This document shows, in pieces, positions 8,604 through 16,993 of a DNA stretch of 64,000 bases. The stretch's first letter is position 1. Each line of letters begins with the position of its first letter. Source of the DNA: Caballeronia mineralivorans PML1(12) (GTDB taxonomy: Bacteria > Pseudomonadota > Gammaproteobacteria > Burkholderiales > Burkholderiaceae); NCBI RefSeq assembly GCF_001028175.1, contig NZ_AEJF01000173.1, positions 115,326 to 179,325 of the forward strand, read 5' to 3'. Made by a program: the position numbers and the translations under genes. A model generated the notes under the pieces. It saw only the letters and a list, made by a program, of their open reading frames with translations. It searched no databases and was not told the origin of the DNA.

Positions 8604-10391
8604 ATGGGACAGTACACAGCGCCGCTGCGTGACATGCAATTCGTCTTGCACGAACTGCTCAACGTGGAAGCCGAGGTCAAGAACATGCCGAAGCATGCGG
8701 ATCTCGACGCCGACACCATCAATCAGGTTCTCGAAGAAGCCGGCAAGTTTTGCGCCGAGGTGCTTTTCCCGCTGAACCAGATTGGCGACCGCGAAGGCTG
8801 CACGTACGAAGGCGATGGCGTCGTGCGCACGCCGGCGGGTTTCAAGGAAGCCTACAAGCAATACGTGGAAGCGGGCTGGCCGGCGCTGGGTTGCGATCCG
8901 GAATACGGCGGCCAGGGCTTGCCTGCGTTCGTGAACAACGCGTTGTTCGAAATGCTGAATTCGGCGAATCAGGCCTGGACGATGTACCCGGGCCTGTCGC
9001 ACGGCGCGTACGAATGCGTGCATGCGCACGGCGCGCCTGAGTTGCAAAAGACGTATCTGCCGAAACTCGTCGATGGCACCTGGACCGGCACCATGTGCCT
9101 GACCGAACCGCATTGCGGCACGGACTTGGGAATGCTGCGTACCAAGGCCGAGCCGAACAGCGATGGTTCCTACGCCATTAGCGGCACGAAGATTTTCATC
9201 TCCAGCGGTGAGCATGATCTGGCCGAGAACATCGTGCATCTGGTGCTGGCTCGTTTGCCGGGCGCGCCGACTGGCACGAAGGGTATTTCGCTTTTCATCG
9301 TGCCGAAGTTCATTCCTACGGACGCCGGCGCTCCGGGTGAGCGCAATGGCGTGAAGTGCGGTTCTATCGAACACAAGATGGGCATTCACGGCAATTCCAC
9401 TTGCGTGATCAATCTGGATAGCGCGAAGGGCTGGCTTGTCGGCGAACCGAACAAGGGCTTGAACGCCATGTTCGTGATGATGAACGCGGCGCGTCTCGGC
9501 GTTGGCATGCAAGGGCTCGGGCTGACGGAAATCGCGTATCAGAACTCGCTCGTGTACGCGAAGGAGCGCCTGCAAATGCGTTCGCTGACCGGTCCGAAAG
9601 CGCCGGAGAAAGCCGCCGATCCGATCATCGTGCATCCGGATGTGCGTCGCATGCTGCTCACGCAAAAGGCCTACGCCGAAGCGGGCCGTGCGTTCACGTA
9701 CTGGGCTGCGCTGAACATCGACAAGGAACTGTCCCACGCCGATGAATTTGCGCGTAAAGACGCCGCCGATCTCGTCGCGCTGCTCACGCCTGTCATCAAG
9801 GCGTTCCTCACGGACAACGCGTTCGAAGGCACTAACATGGGCATGCAGATTTACGGCGGCCACGGCTTCATCTCCGAATGGGGCATGGAGCAATACGTGC
9901 GCGATGCCCGCATCAACATGATCTACGAAGGCACGAATTCGATTCAGGCCTTGGATCTGCTCGGCCGCAAGATCCTCGGGGACATGGGCGCGAAGCTGAA
10001 GAAGTTCGGCAAGCTCGTGACGGATTTTGTCGAGCAGGAAGGCGTGAAGCCGGAGATGCAGGAGTTCATCAACCCGCTCGCGGATATCGGTGACAAGGTG
10101 CAGAAGTTGACCATGGAAATCGGCATGAAGGCGATGCAGAATCCGGACGAAGTCGGCGCTGCAGCCGTGCCTTATATGCGTACTGTCGGGCATCTGGTGT
10201 TCTCGTATTTCTGGGCGCGCATGGCACGTATTGCGCTGGATAAAGAAGCCGAAGGCGACCCGTTCTACAAGGCGAAGCTCGCTACCGCGCGTTTCTACTT
10301 CGCCAAGCTGCTGCCTGAAACGGCATCGACGATCCGCGCTGCGCGCGCTGGATCGAAGACGCTGATGGACTACGACGAAGCCTTGTTCTAG
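8604..10391 (+). CDS. Acyl-CoA dehydrogenase (long 595-residue type with extra C-terminal domain)
   Basis: This FAD enzyme performs the first oxidation of beta-oxidation. The 595 residues exceed the standard 380-400 because of a family-specific N-terminal segment (MGQYTAPLRDMQFVLHELL) and an extra C-terminal helical domain (about 470-595). The core holds TGTMCLTEPHCGTDLG and ISGTKIFISSGEHD for FAD and substrate, and YGGHGFISEWGMEQYVRDARI. The Glu of MIYEGTNSIQ (near residue 441) is the expected catalytic base. Annotation as DmdC-like methylmercaptopropionyl-CoA dehydrogenase is possible for this subgroup, but the neighbours favour fatty acyl-CoA. It is the first gene of a four-gene operon. 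Confidence 0.92.
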   Translation: MGQYTAPLRDMQFVLHELLNVEAEVKNMPKHADLDADTINQVLEEAGKFCAEVLFPLNQIGDREGCTYEGDGVVRTPAGFKEAYKQYVEAGWPALGCDPEYGGQGLPAFVNNALFEMLNSANQAWTMYPGLSHGAYECVHAHGAPELQKTYLPKLVDGTWTGTMCLTEPHCGTDLGMLRTKAEPNSDGSYAISGTKIFISSGEHDLAENIVHLVLARLPGAPTGTKGISLFIVPKFIPTDAGAPGERNGVKCGSIEHKMGIHGNSTCVINLDSAKGWLVGEPNKGLNAMFVMMNAARLGVGMQGLGLTEIAYQNSLVYAKERLQMRSLTGPKAPEKAADPIIVHPDVRRMLLTQKAYAEAGRAFTYWAALNIDKELSHADEFARKDAADLVALLTPVIKAFLTDNAFEGTNMGMQIYGGHGFISEWGMEQYVRDARINMIYEGTNSIQALDLLGRKILGDMGAKLKKFGKLVTDFVEQEGVKPEMQEFINPLADIGDKVQKLTMEIGMKAMQNPDEVGAAAVPYMRTVGHLVFSYFWARMARIALDKEAEGDPFYKAKLATARFYFAKLLPETASTIRAARAGSKTLMDYDEALF

Positions 10392-10474
10392 GCCTCTTTT
10401 GCACTGCGCCGCGTTTAGGTGGTTCAAAAAACGCGGCGCATCGTCTTACCGAATACCTCTCCCGGAGACACAAC

Positions 10475-12910
10475 GTGAGCAATCTGAACATACGCAAGGT
10501 GGCTGTGCTCGGCGCCGGCGTGATGGGCGCGCAGATCGCTGCGCACCTGATCAACGCCCAGGTGCCGGTCCTGCTGTTCGACCTGCCGGCCAAGGAAGGT
10601 CCGAAGAACGGCATCGCGTTGAAAGCGATCGAGAATTTGAAGAAGCTGTCGCCCGCGCCATTCGGCGTGAAAGACGATGCGCAATACATTCAACCGGCGA
10701 ATTACGACGACGACATCGAGAAGTTGAAGGACTGCGATCTCGTGATCGAAGCAATCGCCGAGCGCATGGACTGGAAGCACGACCTGTACAAGAAGGTGTC
10801 GCCGTATATCGGTGCGAAGGCGATTTTCGCGACCAATACGTCGGGGTTGTCGATCACGGAGTTGTCGAAGGGTTTCTCCGATGAACTCAAGGCGCGTTTC
10901 TGCGGCGTGCACTTTTTCAATCCGCCGCGCTACATGCACTTGGTCGAACTGATTCCCACCGATACCACCCAGCCGCAGATCCTCGATCAGCTCGAAACGT
11001 TCCTGACTAGCGTGGTGGGCAAGGGCGTCGTGCGCGCGAAGGACACGCCAAATTTCATCGCGAATCGCGTGGGTATTTTCTCGATTCTCGCGGTGATCGC
11101 GGAAGCGGAGAAGTTCGGACTGCGTTTCGATGAAGTCGATGACCTCACCGGCGCGCGTCTTGGCCGCGCTAAATCGGCGACATTCCGCACGGCGGACGTG
11201 GTCGGCCTCGACACGATGGCGCACGTCATCAAGACGATGCAGGACAACCTGCCCGACGATCCCTTCTTCCCGCTGTATGAAACGCCGGCGGTTCTTGCCG
11301 GCCTGGTGAAGAACGGCGCGCTGGGACAGAAGTCGGGCGCGGGGTTCTATAAGAAAGAAGGCAAAGCGATCAAGGTGCTGGATCCGAAGACGGGAACCTA
11401 CGTTGATGGCGGCAGCAAGGCGGACGAACTCGTCGGCCGGATCTTGAAGCGCCCGCCGGCTGAACGCCTGAAGCTGCTGCGCGAATCGGAGCACCCACAA
11501 GCGCAGTTCCTCTGGTCCATCTTCCGCGATGTGTTCCATTACATCGGCGTGCATCTGGAATCCGTTGCAGACAATGCACGCGATATCGATCTCGCGATCC
11601 GCTGGGGTTTCGGCTGGAACGAAGGTCCGTTCGAAGGCTGGCAATCGGCTGGCTGGGTGCAAGTGGCGAAATGGGTGCAGGAAGATATCGATGCAGGCAA
11701 GGCGTTGTCGAAAGCGCCGTTGCCTTCATGGGTCTTCGACGCTCCGGTCGCGGAAAAGGGCGGTGTGCATACGGCTGAAGGATCGTGGTCGCCTGCATCG
11801 AAGAGTTTTGTGCCGCGCTCATCGCTCGATGTTTATAAGAAGCAGGTCTTCCGCGCGCCGCTGGCCGGCGAAACGGGCGTCGATCCGAAGACCTACGGCA
11901 AGACGCTGTTCGAAACCGACGCCGTGCGTGCATGGGTCGATGATCGCGCGGGCGAGGACGATGTCGTCATCGTGTCGTTCAAAAGCAAGATGAACGCGAT
12001 CGGACCGTCGGTGCTCGATGGCTTGACGCAAGCGATCGAACTGGCCGAAGCCGATTACAAGGGCGTCGTGATCTGGCAAACGTCTGCACTGAAACTCGGT
12101 AATCCGGGAGGTGCGTTCTCGGCCGGCGCGAACCTGGAAGAGTCGATGCCCGCGTTCATGATGGGCGGCGCGAAGGGTATGGAGCCGTTCGTGAAGAAGT
12201 TCCAGCAAACCATGTTGCGCGTGAAGTACGCGAGCGTGCCGGTGGTTGCCGCTGTGTCGGGGATTGCGCTCGGCGGCGGGTGCGAACTCGCGTTGCATTC
12301 GGCCAAGCGTGTTGCGCATATCGAGAGCTACCTGGGCCTGGTGGAAGTCGGTATCGGTCTCGTGCCGGCGGGCGGCGGTCTGAAGGAAGCAGCGTTGCGT
12401 GCGGCGACGGCTGCAAGCGCCGTGAACGCAACCAGCGATCTGCTCAAGTTCCTCCAGAAATCGTTTGAGAACGCCGCGATGGCGAAGGTCTCCGCCTCCG
12501 CGTTGGAAGCACGCACGATGGGTTATCTCAAGCCATCGGACACGATCGTTTTCAACGTGCACGAATTGCTCGATATCGCGAAGAAGGAAGCACGTGCTTT
12601 GAGCGCTGCCGGTTATCGCGCGCCGTTGCGTGCCACGCAAATCCCAGTGGCAGGACGCTCAGCGATCTCGACTATCAAGGCGTCGCTGGTGAACATGCGC
12701 GATGGCCGTTTCATCAGCGATCACGATTTCCTGATCGCGAGCCGCATCGCGGAAGTGGTGTGCGGCGGCGACGTTGAAGCGGGCAGTCTCGTCGATGAAG
12801 AATGGCTGCTGGCGCTCGAACGTCGTGTGTTCATCGAGTTGCTCGGCACCGCCAAGACGCAGGAACGGATCATGGGCATGTTGCAGACCGGCAAGCCGGT
12901 TCGTAACTAA
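10475..12910 (+). CDS. Bifunctional 3-hydroxyacyl-CoA dehydrogenase/enoyl-CoA hydratase
   Basis: The 811-residue protein combines the two middle steps of beta-oxidation. The dehydrogenase comes first: an NAD-binding Rossmann motif (VAVLGAGVMGAQIAAHL, about residues 7-23), the catalytic His in GVHFFNPPRYMHLVEL, and two C-terminal dehydrogenase domains to about residue 460. A crotonase domain follows (about 490-690) with GGAFSAGANLEE and both catalytic Glu positions (GGGCELALH and LVEVGIGL). The order is the reverse of E. coli FadB, where the hydratase is N-terminal. The GTG start at 10475 has GGAGA 6 bases upstream. It lies 83 bases after the dehydrogenase and 28 before the thiolase. Confidence 0.93.
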   Translation: MSNLNIRKVAVLGAGVMGAQIAAHLINAQVPVLLFDLPAKEGPKNGIALKAIENLKKLSPAPFGVKDDAQYIQPANYDDDIEKLKDCDLVIEAIAERMDWKHDLYKKVSPYIGAKAIFATNTSGLSITELSKGFSDELKARFCGVHFFNPPRYMHLVELIPTDTTQPQILDQLETFLTSVVGKGVVRAKDTPNFIANRVGIFSILAVIAEAEKFGLRFDEVDDLTGARLGRAKSATFRTADVVGLDTMAHVIKTMQDNLPDDPFFPLYETPAVLAGLVKNGALGQKSGAGFYKKEGKAIKVLDPKTGTYVDGGSKADELVGRILKRPPAERLKLLRESEHPQAQFLWSIFRDVFHYIGVHLESVADNARDIDLAIRWGFGWNEGPFEGWQSAGWVQVAKWVQEDIDAGKALSKAPLPSWVFDAPVAEKGGVHTAEGSWSPASKSFVPRSSLDVYKKQVFRAPLAGETGVDPKTYGKTLFETDAVRAWVDDRAGEDDVVIVSFKSKMNAIGPSVLDGLTQAIELAEADYKGVVIWQTSALKLGNPGGAFSAGANLEESMPAFMMGGAKGMEPFVKKFQQTMLRVKYASVPVVAAVSGIALGGGCELALHSAKRVAHIESYLGLVEVGIGLVPAGGGLKEAALRAATAASAVNATSDLLKFLQKSFENAAMAKVSASALEARTMGYLKPSDTIVFNVHELLDIAKKEARALSAAGYRAPLRATQIPVAGRSAISTIKASLVNMRDGRFISDHDFLIASRIAEVVCGGDVEAGSLVDEEWLLALERRVFIELLGTAKTQERIMGMLQTGKPVRN

Positions 12911-12938
12911 CGCGCGCGGACATTAGGGGAGCTGCAAA

Positions 12939-14138
12939 ATGAGCAAACAAGTGCAGGACGCATATATTGTCGCCGCGAGCCGGACGCCTATCGGCAAGGC
13001 GCCGCGTGGCATCTTCAAGAATACGCGCCCGGACGAGCTGTTGGTCCACGCGATTCGTTCGGCGGTGGCGCAAGTGCCGGGGCTGGATACGAAGCTGATT
13101 GAAGACGCGATCATCGGTTGCGCGATTCCCGAAGGCGAGCAAGGGCTGAACGTGGCGCGTATCGGCGCGTTGCTGGCCGGCTTGCCGAACTCGGTGGGCG
13201 GCGTGACGGTGAACCGGTTCTGCGCATCGGGCGTGACGGCGTTGGCGATGGCCGCCGACCGGATTCGCGTTGGTGAATCGGATGTGATGATTGCGGGCGG
13301 CTGCGAGTCGATGAGCATGGTGCCCATGATGGGTAACAAGCCGTCGCTGTCGCCGCATATCTTCGATCGTGACGAGAATATCGGGATTGCTTACGGCATG
13401 GGCTTGACGGCCGAACGCGTGGCCGAGCGCTGGAAGATCAGCCGCGAAGCGCAGGATGCGTTCTCGGTGGAATCGCATCGGCGTGCGTTGGAAGCACAAC
13501 GCACCGGCGAGTTTAACGATGAAATCGCGGCGTTCACGCTGAACGAACGTTTCCCGGATCTGGCTACGGGCGAGATTCGCGTCAACGCACGCGAGATCAA
13601 GAACGACGAAGGTCCGCGCCAGGACACCACCATGGAAGGGCTCGCCAAGCTGCGTCCTGTCTTCGCCGCAAAGGGTTCGGTCACGGCGGGCAATAGCTCG
13701 CAGACGTCGGACGGCGCGGGTGCATTGATCGTGGTCTCCGAGAAGATCCTCAAGCAATTCAACCTGACGCCGCTCGCGCGTTTCGTGAGCTTCGCGGTGC
13801 GCGGCGTGCCGCCGGAAATCATGGGCATCGGTCCGAAGGAAGCGATTCCCGCAGCGTTGAAAGCAGCCGGTCTGACGCAGGACGATATCGACTGGATCGA
13901 ACTCAACGAAGCGTTTGCGGCGCAATCGCTCGCGGTGATTCAGGACCTGGGGTTGGATCCGTCGAAGATCAATCCGCTCGGCGGCGCGATTGCGTTGGGC
14001 CATCCGCTCGGCGCAACGGGCGCTATCCGGGCCGCGACCGTGGTTCACGGCTTGCGCCGGCGCAACCTGAAGTACGGCATGGTGACCATGTGCGTGGGAA
14101 CGGGCATGGGTGCGGCGGGCATTATCGAACGGATGTAA
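12939..14138 (+). CDS. fadA: Acetyl-CoA C-acyltransferase (3-ketoacyl-CoA thiolase)
   Basis: The 399-residue thiolase completes the cycle by cleaving 3-ketoacyl-CoA with CoA. The nucleophilic Cys lies in NRFCASGVTALAMAADRI (near residue 90), the His in GGAIALGHPLGATGA and the second Cys in MVTMCVGTGMGAAGI. The segment CESMSMVPM is also typical. Biosynthetic acetoacetyl-CoA thiolases share these motifs; the operon with an acyl-CoA dehydrogenase and the hydroxyacyl dehydrogenase supports the degradative role. The start ATG has AGGGGAG about 9 bases upstream. Confidence 0.92.
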   Translation: MSKQVQDAYIVAASRTPIGKAPRGIFKNTRPDELLVHAIRSAVAQVPGLDTKLIEDAIIGCAIPEGEQGLNVARIGALLAGLPNSVGGVTVNRFCASGVTALAMAADRIRVGESDVMIAGGCESMSMVPMMGNKPSLSPHIFDRDENIGIAYGMGLTAERVAERWKISREAQDAFSVESHRRALEAQRTGEFNDEIAAFTLNERFPDLATGEIRVNAREIKNDEGPRQDTTMEGLAKLRPVFAAKGSVTAGNSSQTSDGAGALIVVSEKILKQFNLTPLARFVSFAVRGVPPEIMGIGPKEAIPAALKAAGLTQDDIDWIELNEAFAAQSLAVIQDLGLDPSKINPLGGAIALGHPLGATGAIRAATVVHGLRRRNLKYGMVTMCVGTGMGAAGIIERM

Positions 14139-14226
14139 GCGGTAAAACCCGGCGTATCGCTAAACGTAGAACGACGGTTCGCGCGCCATCCGGTTCGCGA
14201 ACCGTTTCTTCATTCAGGAGACGAAA

Positions 14227-14991
14227 ATGGACATCATCACCGAACACGTTGACGGCGTGCTGAGCATCACGATGAACCGTCCGGCCCGCAAGAACGCGCT
14301 GACGGCCGCGATGTACCAAACCATGGCCGACGCTTTCTTCGATGCCGAAAATGATCCCGCCGTGCGCGTGGTGCTGATTCGCGCGGTCGGCGATACGTTC
14401 AGCGCAGGCAACGATATCGAAGACTTCATGAAGACACCGCCCGCGAATCAGGACGCGCCCGTGTTCCAGTTCCTGCGCCGCATCAGTTCCGCGCAGAAGC
14501 CTGTTGTGGCGGCGGTGGCGGGCGGGGCTGTAGGTATCGGTACGACGATGCTGCTGCATTGCGACCTGGTCTACGCGGCGTCGACGGCGAAGTTTGCGCT
14601 GCCCTTTGTGCAACTCGGGTTGTGTCCGGAGGCGGCGTCGAGCTTGCTGCTGCCGCGCATTGCCGGTTATCAGCGGGCGGCGGAGAAGCTGCTGCTGGGC
14701 GAAGCGTTCGATGCCGCCGAAGCCGCGAACATGGGGATTGTGAACCGGGTTTTATCGGCGCAAGAAGTGGGTGATTTCGCGTTCGCTCAGGCGAAAAAAC
14801 TCGCGGCGTTGCCGCCGGCATCGCTTAAGGCCACCAAGGCTTTGATGAAGGGTGGTCAGGCGGGAGAAGTCAGCGCGCAGATGGACGCGGAAGCTGCGCA
14901 CTTCGCGCGCATGCTGACTGCGCCCGAAGCGAAGGAAGCGTTCACGGCGTTCTTTGAGAAGCGGAAGCCGGACTTCAGCCGGTTTAACTGA
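14227..14991 (+). CDS. Crotonase-family protein, probably a delta3-delta2-enoyl-CoA isomerase rather than a hydratase
   Basis: The 254-residue protein has the crotonase fold: RPARKNALT, the oxyanion-hole segment FSAGNDIEDF, and GGAVGIGTTMLLHCD. At the two positions where hydratases carry catalytic Glu it has Thr (GIGTTMLL in place of GGGCELA) and Phe (ALPFVQLG in place of xxPExxLG). It instead has CPEAASS, where the Glu aligns with the single catalytic base of ECI2/peroxisomal-type enoyl-CoA isomerases. A role in moving double bases so that unsaturated fatty acids can enter the pathway would complement the fusion hydratase. Automated pipelines would likely call it enoyl-CoA hydratase. AGGAGA precedes the start by 6 bases. 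Confidence 0.85.
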   Translation: MDIITEHVDGVLSITMNRPARKNALTAAMYQTMADAFFDAENDPAVRVVLIRAVGDTFSAGNDIEDFMKTPPANQDAPVFQFLRRISSAQKPVVAAVAGGAVGIGTTMLLHCDLVYAASTAKFALPFVQLGLCPEAASSLLLPRIAGYQRAAEKLLLGEAFDAAEAANMGIVNRVLSAQEVGDFAFAQAKKLAALPPASLKATKALMKGGQAGEVSAQMDAEAAHFARMLTAPEAKEAFTAFFEKRKPDFSRFN

Positions 14992-15058
14992 CAATCGGCT
15001 TCGCCGCAAACTTGCTTGGAACCGATGCCGCAAGCCGGTGCTTACGCCCGCTTGCGGG

Positions 15059-15922
15059 TCAGCTTTCAGCGTTGTCCACGCGGCCGTACTCCACAAATCC
15101 GTTCTCGCGCGCAAAACTAACCAGCCTCAGCCCCGCTTTTTCCGCGATGGAAATAGCCAGCGACGTCGGCGCCGAAATCGTCACCAGCATCGGCACGCCG
15201 ACCCGCGCCGACTTGCGCACGAGCTCATAACTGGCCCGGCTTGAAAGGAATACGAAACCTTGCGTGGTATCGACGCGTTGCAGCACCAGATGGCCGATCA
15301 GCTTGTCGAGCGCGTTATGGCGACCCACGTCCTCGAACGCGTATTTCACCGCACCGCTTTCGTCGCACCAGGCGGCCGCGTGCAACCCGCCGGTCAGCTT
15401 CGACAACTGCTGATGCGCGGGCAATTCATGCGCGGCGTGCGCGATGGCGTTATCGGCTAGACGGCTCAGGAAGCCGGTATCGGGCACGCGTTCCGGCTGC
15501 AGATCCAGCAATTCGATACTTTCAATCCCGCACACCCCGCAGCCCGTGCGCCCGGCCAGCGCGCGGCGTTTGTCTTTCAACGCGACGAACGCCTGCTGCA
15601 CGACCTGAACGTGCACCTCGGCGTGCGGCAATGTGCCGCCGGGGGTATCGTTATCGTAGAAAAATACCTCGATGTCGTGGATGTCACTGCCGCGCTCCAC
15701 AATGCCTTCGGTCAGCGAAAATCCCACTGCGAAGGCTTCCAGGTCACGCGGCGTGCACATCATTACCGCGTGCGAGATGCCGTTGTACACGAGCGCGACG
15801 GGCCATTCCTGGCCGACGTCGTCGGCGGCGTCGCGTATTTCGCCGAGCCGGTGCCGCCGTACGGGGCGTTCTATGTAGCCGGGTTGATCGTCGATGTCTG
15901 TGTCATTCATGGCGTGGCTCAC
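15059..15922 (-). CDS. fdhD: FdhD, sulfurtransferase for formate dehydrogenase
   Basis: The 287-residue protein contains the CxxC active motif (GRTGCGVCGIES, about residues 122-133) that relays sulfur from IscS to the molybdenum cofactor of formate dehydrogenase. It also has the conserved C-terminal run SRASYELVRKSARVGVPML and ISAPTSLAISIAEKAGL. The first ATG (15922) and a second (MND, 4 residues on) are close together, so the N-terminus is uncertain by a few residues. It is convergent with the isomerase gene and divergent from the next gene. No formate dehydrogenase gene lies in this window, so its target enzyme is encoded elsewhere. Confidence 0.93.
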   Translation of the reverse strand: MSHAMNDTDIDDQPGYIERPVRRHRLGEIRDAADDVGQEWPVALVYNGISHAVMMCTPRDLEAFAVGFSLTEGIVERGSDIHDIEVFFYDNDTPGGTLPHAEVHVQVVQQAFVALKDKRRALAGRTGCGVCGIESIELLDLQPERVPDTGFLSRLADNAIAHAAHELPAHQQLSKLTGGLHAAAWCDESGAVKYAFEDVGRHNALDKLIGHLVLQRVDTTQGFVFLSSRASYELVRKSARVGVPMLVTISAPTSLAISIAEKAGLRLVSFARENGFVEYGRVDNAES

Positions 15923-16104
15923 TTGCTGATAGCTTTCGATGTCGCGTTTTAGCCGCTTCCCATAAGCATTTACGAGATAAATTCGGGCATAACGCTTGCT
16001 GCTTTATGGAGCAGCGAACACACTACAAGCCGTTCAAGGCCCTACGATAACCTACCGCGGCCTCACTCGCTTTCCTTGTCCATCAAGCCAACGAGGCACC
16101 TGCC

Positions 16105-16581
16105 ATGGCACTTTACGACGCTCCGCGCCTGTTCGGATTCGAACTGGAGTCGACTGAGAATCTGAGTTTCATTCCGCTCGTCGTGCGCTTTAACCTAGAC
16201 CGCTTCGGCCAGCGCATTTCGCTCGATCAGTGGCGAAGACTGCCGCACGGCGACCGCGAGTTGCTCGCACGCTTTCCTGTTGAAGATGACGCCGCGATCG
16301 AACCCAATTTTGACCGGGCGCTCGCCGAGATGTTGCGAACTCACACCGACGCGGTGCCGGAGACATTTGCGCCCGACAGCGACCCGATATGGGCGCACAC
16401 CGACGTCGTGCCCGAAACCGTGATTCGCCAGAGCAGTTTGTGCGGGATCGGCTTGCCGAGTCTTGGCCGGTGGTCGGAACTTTCGCCGTTCCAGCGCTAT
16501 GCGCTGGCCAAGTTATCGCGAAAGAGCGAGGTGAATCACGACTTCGTTCCGGCGATGCGGGAGTTTGGCCTAGCCGATTAG
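16105..16581 (+). CDS. Nitrate reductase-associated protein family
   Basis: This 158-residue soluble protein matches the small family often labelled nitrate reductase-associated. It opens FGFELESTENLSFIPLVVRFNLDRFG, with the family features FE..., IP..VR and LD..G, then QWRRLPHGDRELLARFPV and a C-terminal SPFQRYALAKL...RKSEVNHDF. The molecular function is not known. It is divergent from fdhD, and both names point to molybdenum or nitrate/formate metabolism, so a shared regulatory region at 15923-16104 is plausible. No nitrate reductase is in the window. A purine-rich GAGGCA lies about 9 bases before the ATG. Confidence 0.75.
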   Translation: MALYDAPRLFGFELESTENLSFIPLVVRFNLDRFGQRISLDQWRRLPHGDRELLARFPVEDDAAIEPNFDRALAEMLRTHTDAVPETFAPDSDPIWAHTDVVPETVIRQSSLCGIGLPSLGRWSELSPFQRYALAKLSRKSEVNHDFVPAMREFGLAD

Positions 16582-16993
16582 AATTCCGCTCGCACGTGGA
16601 CGGGCGGCCGAGGGACGCTGGGCGCCGGCAGAACCCTGCCTGCGTAAAGCCCAGGTGCGAGCAGTAGCCACTGCCGACGGCGACTAATGAAACTAACCCG
16701 TAAAGCGGACCGCTGCGCCTCACCAGTAACCCGCGATCGATGCCAGCCGGTCGCTGGCAGACGTAGCCTGTAAGACCGAAAGCAAATCCGCCCCGCCGCA
16801 GCTCCCGACCGACCTCTTTTTGTCGCCCCTTGCCTCCGTTGCGAGCAAGAAACCCTGCCAACAGGCACTTTTTAAGCGCCTACCCTAAATATCCCCCACC
16901 CCCTGCCGATAACTAGAGATCGATGCTCGGAAATCGATGCGAAGACTCGCGCCCAGTCTTCCCAGCCCCGCATGCCGGACGGCGATCGACACC
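16582..16993. other. 412-base stretch with no supported gene
   Basis: Frames here are short and resemble no family I recognise. The sequence is GC-rich on the left and includes no clear hairpin terminator after the upstream gene or promoter before the downstream one. I see nothing that can be annotated. Confidence 0.6.

Noticed and set aside
8532..10427. 631-codon open frame on the minus strand opposite the acyl-CoA dehydrogenase
   Set aside because: Antisense shadow of a recognised enzyme, with no domain or motif of its own.
16582..16993. Pseudogene or mobile element remnant
   Set aside because: No recognisable residue pattern, terminal repeat or target duplication was found.
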